Shown here piece by piece: positions 5,496 through 9,061 of a stretch of DNA of 9,061 bases (position 1 is the stretch's first letter; every line of letters starts with the position of its first letter). Below the pieces are notes generated by a model. It was not told where the DNA came from, ran no database searches, and saw nothing but the letters and a program-made list of their open reading frames with translations. Both the position numbers and the translations under genes were made by a program. Source of the stretch: JBLHUT01 sp047629975 (GTDB lineage: Bacteria > Pseudomonadota > Alphaproteobacteria > Rhodobacterales > Rhodobacteraceae); contig JBLHUT010000148.1 of the NCBI GenBank assembly GCA_047629975.1, positions 1-9,061 on the forward strand, given 5' to 3'.

Positions 5496-6845
5496 ATGCA
5501 GGTCAGCCTCGTAATTCTCGCCGCCGGACAAGGCACACGGATGCAATCGGATCTTCCGAAAGTGCTGCATCATGTCGCCGGCGCACCGCTTTTGCACCAC
5601 GCGATGATGTCAGCCAGCCAACTGGAGCCGCACCGCATCGTGATTGTCGCCGGCCACGGTGCCGCGGCCGTGGGCGCGGCCGCACACGATTACGACCCCG
5701 ACGCCAGCGTCGTGATACAGGCCGAACAGCTGGGCACGGCGCATGCCGTCCAACAGGCGCGCGCCGCACTTGCCGATGCGCCCGGCGACGTGATCGTGCT
5801 TTACGGCGACACCCCCTTTATCTCGCCCGCCACGCTTGCCGCGATGCAAAACGCGCGGGCGGAGCACGACATCGTCGTGCTGGGCTTCGAGGCCGCTGAT
5901 CCGGCGCGCTACGGGCGTTTGGTCATGGACGGCGCAACCCTTGAACGGATCGTAGAATACAAGGACGCAAGCACCCGTGAACGCGAGATCACACTGTGCA
6001 ATTCCGGCGTCATCACAGCCGACCGTGACACATTGTTCACGCTGATCGACGCGGTAGAAAACAACAACGCCGCCGGCGAATTCTATCTGACCGATATCGT
6101 CGCTCTGGCACGCGCACGCGGGTTAAAGGCCACCGCCGTAACCTGCGCCGAGGCCGAAACCATGGGCGTCAATTCCCGTGTCGATCTTGCGACCGCCGAG
6201 GCGGTGTTCCAGCGGCGCGCGCGCGCGGACGCGCTTGAAAACGGTGTAACGCTTGCGGCGCCCGACACGGTGTTCTTTTCCTACGACACTTATATCGGGC
6301 GCGATGCTCTGATCGAGCAGAACGTCGTCTTTGGCCCCGGAGTGACCGTTGAAACCGGCGCCACAATCCGCGCGTTCAGCCACCTTGAAGGATGCCACGT
6401 ATCGCGCGGGGCCGTTGTCGGCCCCTATGCGCGACTTCGCCCCGGGGCGGAGCTTTCGGAAAACACCCGCGTGGGAAATTTTGTGGAGATCAAAAACGCA
6501 ACCCTTGCAGAAGGGGTCAAGGTCAACCACCTGAGCTATATCGGGGATGCCACGGTCGGCAGGGACACCAACATCGGTGCCGGCACAATCACCTGTAATT
6601 ACGACGGCGTGTTCAAGCATCACACCACCATCGGGGCCCATGCCTTTATCGGGTCCGACACAATGCTGGTGGCCCCTGTGACCATCGGCGACCGCGCAAT
6701 GACGGCGTCGGGGGCGACGATCACATCGGATGTCCCTGCGGGCGCGCTTGCGCTGGCACGTGCGCCACAACAAAACAAACTGGGTCTTGCCGTGCGCCTG
6801 TTCGAGCGGCTGCGCGCGCTCAAATCCAGCCGGGAGGAAGAATAA
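5496..6845 (+). CDS. glmU: Bifunctional N-acetylglucosamine-1-phosphate uridyltransferase / glucosamine-1-phosphate acetyltransferase
   Basis: A 449-residue cytoplasmic trimeric enzyme that acetylates glucosamine-1-phosphate and then couples it to UTP, giving UDP-GlcNAc for peptidoglycan and lipopolysaccharide. The N-terminal uridyltransferase (about 1-225) has LAAGQGTRM at 8-16 with K22, QAEQLGTAHA at 75-84, YGDTPF with metal-binding Asp105, CNSG at 168-171, GEFYLTD at 194-200, and N226. The C-terminal left-handed beta-helix shows hexapeptide repeats from about 250 to 410. It includes RLRPG (R314), EIKNA (K333), VNHLSYIGD with the probable catalytic His345, and CNYDG at 367-371. Length is normal for the family. 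The start MQVSLVILAAGQGTRM is fixed by the fold. An upstream in-frame extension to 5283 overlaps gph and is spurious. The ribosome site GGAAAGAG partly overlaps a 10-bp palindrome. glmS follows after one base. Confidence 0.97.
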   Translation: MQVSLVILAAGQGTRMQSDLPKVLHHVAGAPLLHHAMMSASQLEPHRIVIVAGHGAAAVGAAAHDYDPDASVVIQAEQLGTAHAVQQARAALADAPGDVIVLYGDTPFISPATLAAMQNARAEHDIVVLGFEAADPARYGRLVMDGATLERIVEYKDASTREREITLCNSGVITADRDTLFTLIDAVENNNAAGEFYLTDIVALARARGLKATAVTCAEAETMGVNSRVDLATAEAVFQRRARADALENGVTLAAPDTVFFSYDTYIGRDALIEQNVVFGPGVTVETGATIRAFSHLEGCHVSRGAVVGPYARLRPGAELSENTRVGNFVEIKNATLAEGVKVNHLSYIGDATVGRDTNIGAGTITCNYDGVFKHHTTIGAHAFIGSDTMLVAPVTIGDRAMTASGATITSDVPAGALALARAPQQNKLGLAVRLFERLRALKSSREEE

Positions 6846-6846
6846 C

Positions 6847-8661
6847 ATGTGCGGAATCGTTGGCATCCTTGGCACGCACGAAGCAGCACCTTTGTTGATC
6901 GAGGCGCTTAAACGGCTGGAATATCGCGGCTATGACAGCGCCGGCATTGCAACAATCAATAACGGCACACTCGACCGGCGGCGCGCTGTTGGAAAGTTGA
7001 TCAACCTGCAAGACCTGCTTGTGCACGAGCCATTGGCAGGCAAGGCAGGCATCGGGCACACGCGCTGGGCGACACACGGCGCGCCCAATGTCACCAACGC
7101 GCACCCGCACCGCGCCGGCCCTGTGGCCGTTGTGCACAATGGCATCATCGAGAATTACCGGGAATTGCGTGCCATGCTGGCCGCAAACGGGTTGCACGCG
7201 CAAACCGACACCGACACCGAAACAATCGCTCTTTTGGCGCAATCCTTCATGGATCAGGGCCACGGCCCCCACGAAGCAGCGGTAAAAGTCCTGTCCAAGC
7301 TGGAAGGAGCATTTGCGTTGTGTTTCCTGTTCGAGGGCGAAGAGGACATTTTGATCGCGGCGCGGCGCGGGTCGCCACTGGCGATCGGTCACGGCAACGC
7401 AGAGGTTTATGTCGGGTCCGATGCGCTTGCGCTGGCGCCATTGACGGACCGGATCACCTATCTGGAGGAAGGCGATCACGCGGTTCTGACCCGCACAAGC
7501 GTTGACATTTTCGATGCTGCAAACCACCCCGTCACACGGCCCGTAAAGCAGGTCAAAGTGGATCTGACACGGATAGACAAAGGCGGTTTCCGGCATTTCA
7601 TGGCAAAAGAGATTGCCGAACAGCCCGTCGTACTATCAGAGGCCATTGCCCATTATGTGCGCGAGGGAAAGATCATCCTGCCCGAACCGGGTCTTGATTT
7701 TGCAACCTTCGACCGCATTACGATGGTGGCCTGTGGCACCGCGTTCTACGCCTGCCTGACCGCAAAATACTGGATCGAGCAGATCGCCCGCCTGCCTGTC
7801 GAAGTCGATATCGCATCGGAATTCCGCTACCGCGAACCACCGATCCCGTCGCGCACGCTGGCGCTGTTTGTCAGCCAGTCCGGAGAAACCGCCGACACAC
7901 TTGCCGCCCTGCGCTATTGCGCGCCGCACGCCACAATCGCGTCGGTGGTGAACGTGGCAGAAAGCTCTATCGCGCGGGCCTCGCAGATTGCCCTGCCGAT
8001 CCTTGCCGGCACAGAAATCGGCGTCGCCTCCACCAAGGCCTTTACCTGTCAATTGACGGTGCTGTTCTTGCTTGCGCTCAAAGCGGCACAGGATCGTGGC
8101 ACCCTCACGCCCGCACAACTGTCGACGCACCTTGATGCGCTGCAAAGCCTGCCCGGTTTGATGAACCATGTGCTGTCCAATGCAGAGCCGATAGAGGCCG
8201 CCGCCAAGGGGCTTTCGGAAGCGCGCGATATCTTGTTTCTTGGGCGTGGGTCGATGTATCCGCTCGCGATGGAAGGCGCGCTCAAGTTAAAGGAAATCAG
8301 CTACATCCACGCCGAAGGCTATGCGTCGGGCGAACTCAAGCATGGCCCCATCGCATTGGTGGACAAGCACGTGCCGGTGGTTGTGATGGCTCCCAGTGAC
8401 CCGCTGTTCGACAAATCCGTCTCGAACATGCAAGAGGTCATGGCCCGCAACGGAAAGGTGCTTTTGATCAGCGATGCAAAGGGCGTTGCCGCCGCAGGCG
8501 AGGGTGCGTGGCAGACTGTAACGATGCCGACAACCGACGCGGCCGTGGCCCCCATCCTCTATGCGCTTCCGGCACAGCTTCTGGCGTATCATACGGCTGT
8601 TGCAAAAGGCACCGATGTTGACCAGCCACGCAACCTTGCCAAGTCTGTCACCGTAGAATGA
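6847..8661 (+). CDS. glmS: Glutamine--fructose-6-phosphate aminotransferase (isomerizing)
   Basis: A 604-residue enzyme that makes glucosamine-6-phosphate from fructose-6-phosphate using glutamine ammonia, the first committed step toward UDP-GlcNAc. The N-terminal Ntn-type glutaminase domain begins MCGIVGILG, so Cys2 becomes the N-terminal nucleophile once Met is removed. It also contains YRGYDSAG at 26-33, HTRWATHG at 71-78 and HNGIIENY at 97-104. Two SIS sugar-isomerase domains follow: VACGTAFYA (294-302) with SQSGETADT (344-352), then LGRGSMYPLAMEGALKLKE (465-483) with ELKHGP (496-501). The C-terminus DQPRNLAKSVTVE is typical. The start is set by the Cys2 requirement and GGGAGGAAG upstream, one base after the glmU stop. 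The one-base gap leaves no room for a glmS ribozyme leader. GlmM, the intervening enzyme, is not encoded here. Confidence 0.97.
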   Translation: MCGIVGILGTHEAAPLLIEALKRLEYRGYDSAGIATINNGTLDRRRAVGKLINLQDLLVHEPLAGKAGIGHTRWATHGAPNVTNAHPHRAGPVAVVHNGIIENYRELRAMLAANGLHAQTDTDTETIALLAQSFMDQGHGPHEAAVKVLSKLEGAFALCFLFEGEEDILIAARRGSPLAIGHGNAEVYVGSDALALAPLTDRITYLEEGDHAVLTRTSVDIFDAANHPVTRPVKQVKVDLTRIDKGGFRHFMAKEIAEQPVVLSEAIAHYVREGKIILPEPGLDFATFDRITMVACGTAFYACLTAKYWIEQIARLPVEVDIASEFRYREPPIPSRTLALFVSQSGETADTLAALRYCAPHATIASVVNVAESSIARASQIALPILAGTEIGVASTKAFTCQLTVLFLLALKAAQDRGTLTPAQLSTHLDALQSLPGLMNHVLSNAEPIEAAAKGLSEARDILFLGRGSMYPLAMEGALKLKEISYIHAEGYASGELKHGPIALVDKHVPVVVMAPSDPLFDKSVSNMQEVMARNGKVLLISDAKGVAAAGEGAWQTVTMPTTDAAVAPILYALPAQLLAYHTAVAKGTDVDQPRNLAKSVTVE

Positions 8662-8673
8662 CCGCCTGATCCA

Positions 8674-9061
8674 TCAGCCCAACGCATAGCCCGCACCGCG
8701 TACCGTGCGCACCGGATCGCTGCCGCCGAATTGGCACAAGGCACGGCGCAGCCGTCCGATATGCACATCGACCGTGCGGGTATCGACATAGATCTCGCGC
8801 CCCCAGACCCTGTCGAGCAATTGCTCCCGGCTCCAGACACGGCCCGGTTTCTCGATGAAGGTCGTCAAGAGCCGGAATTCGGTTGGCCCCAGCTTGATCA
8901 GGTTACCATCGCGCGTGACCCGGTGGGATTCGGCATCCAGCACGATGTCGTCAAATGCGATCGTGCCACCGACACTTGCCGCGCGGGTCCGGCGCAACTG
9001 TGCCCGAACACGCGCCATCAGCTCGATCACCGAATACGGTTTGCTGATGTAATCGAGCTGA
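8674..9061 (-). CDS. phoB: PhoB-type OmpR-family response regulator, 5' part outside window
   Basis: The C-terminal 128 residues of a two-component response regulator, open at the right edge. The first readable residues, QLDYISKPYSVIELMARV, are the end of the receiver domain, with the conserved Lys-Pro of beta strand 5 and the last helix. A linker of about 20 residues leads to an OmpR-type winged helix: FDDIVLDAESHRVTRDG, LGPTEFRLLTTFIEKPGRVW, then the recognition segment SREQLLDRVWGREIYVDTRT and VDVHIGRLRRAL, ending in VRTVRGAGYALG. LGPTEFRLL and VDVHIGRLR are typical of PhoB, the phosphate-starvation activator. Usual PhoB is about 229 residues, so roughly 100 are missing, including the phosphoacceptor Asp. 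The other pho genes are not visible, so a PhoB paralogue remains possible. An internal GTG at 9030 is not a real start. Confidence 0.85.
   Translation of the reverse strand, partial: QLDYISKPYSVIELMARVRAQLRRTRAASVGGTIAFDDIVLDAESHRVTRDGNLIKLGPTEFRLLTTFIEKPGRVWSREQLLDRVWGREIYVDTRTVDVHIGRLRRALCQFGGSDPVRTVRGAGYALG

Noticed and set aside
6843..6849. glmS self-cleaving ribozyme
   Set aside because: Only one base separates glmU from glmS, so there is no leader that could hold it. The ribozyme is known mainly from Gram-positive bacteria.
6123..6875. A 250-codon minus-strand frame opposite the 3' part of glmU
   Set aside because: It is antisense to conserved GlmU hexapeptide repeats and its sequence resembles no known protein.

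Overview
The window looks like a chromosomal segment from an alphaproteobacterium, most likely a Rhodobacteraceae/Roseobacter-group member. The basis is GC-rich codon use, protein sequences that match family members I recall from that group, and a leucine-degradation cluster next to a gph / glmU-glmS block. I see no mobile element, tRNA, rRNA or CRISPR array. No gene-free stretch exceeds 300 bases.

Region 1 (1-4557, minus strand) is a compact catabolic operon, in transcription order: isovaleryl-CoA dehydrogenase (ivd); a 44-residue predicted single-pass membrane protein; a 510-residue AMP-forming acyl-CoA synthetase; an EcsC-family protein; and the beta subunit of methylcrotonoyl-CoA carboxylase (mccB), which runs off the left edge. 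Three junctions are 4-base ATGA stop/start overlaps and the fourth is a 7-base gap, so the five genes almost certainly share a transcript and are translationally coupled. Ivd makes 3-methylcrotonyl-CoA from isovaleryl-CoA and Mcc carboxylates it. The synthetase could feed free acids into the route. The roles of the EcsC protein and the small membrane protein are unknown.

Region 2 (4558-4700) is the control region upstream of ivd. It holds a candidate promoter and a striking 47-bp dyad in which three TGT-N-ACA heptamers sit at exact 13-bp steps, bracketed by GGGGGC/GCCCCC arms. A 10/11-bp tandem repeat overlaps its far arm, and a perfect hairpin lies across the gph stop codon.

Region 3 (4701-8661) has gph (HAD phosphoglycolate phosphatase, minus strand) divergent from glmU-glmS (plus strand, 1 base apart). 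GlmS makes glucosamine-6-phosphate and GlmU makes UDP-GlcNAc for peptidoglycan and lipopolysaccharide. GlmM, the step between them, is not in the window.

Region 4 (8674-9061, minus strand) is the C-terminal part of a PhoB-type OmpR-family response regulator, convergent with glmS and only 12 bases from it.

Most of the window is ordinary core metabolism. The least explained items are the 47-bp dyad/triple-repeat element, the unlisted 44-residue membrane-protein gene, and the EcsC gene locked into the leucine operon.
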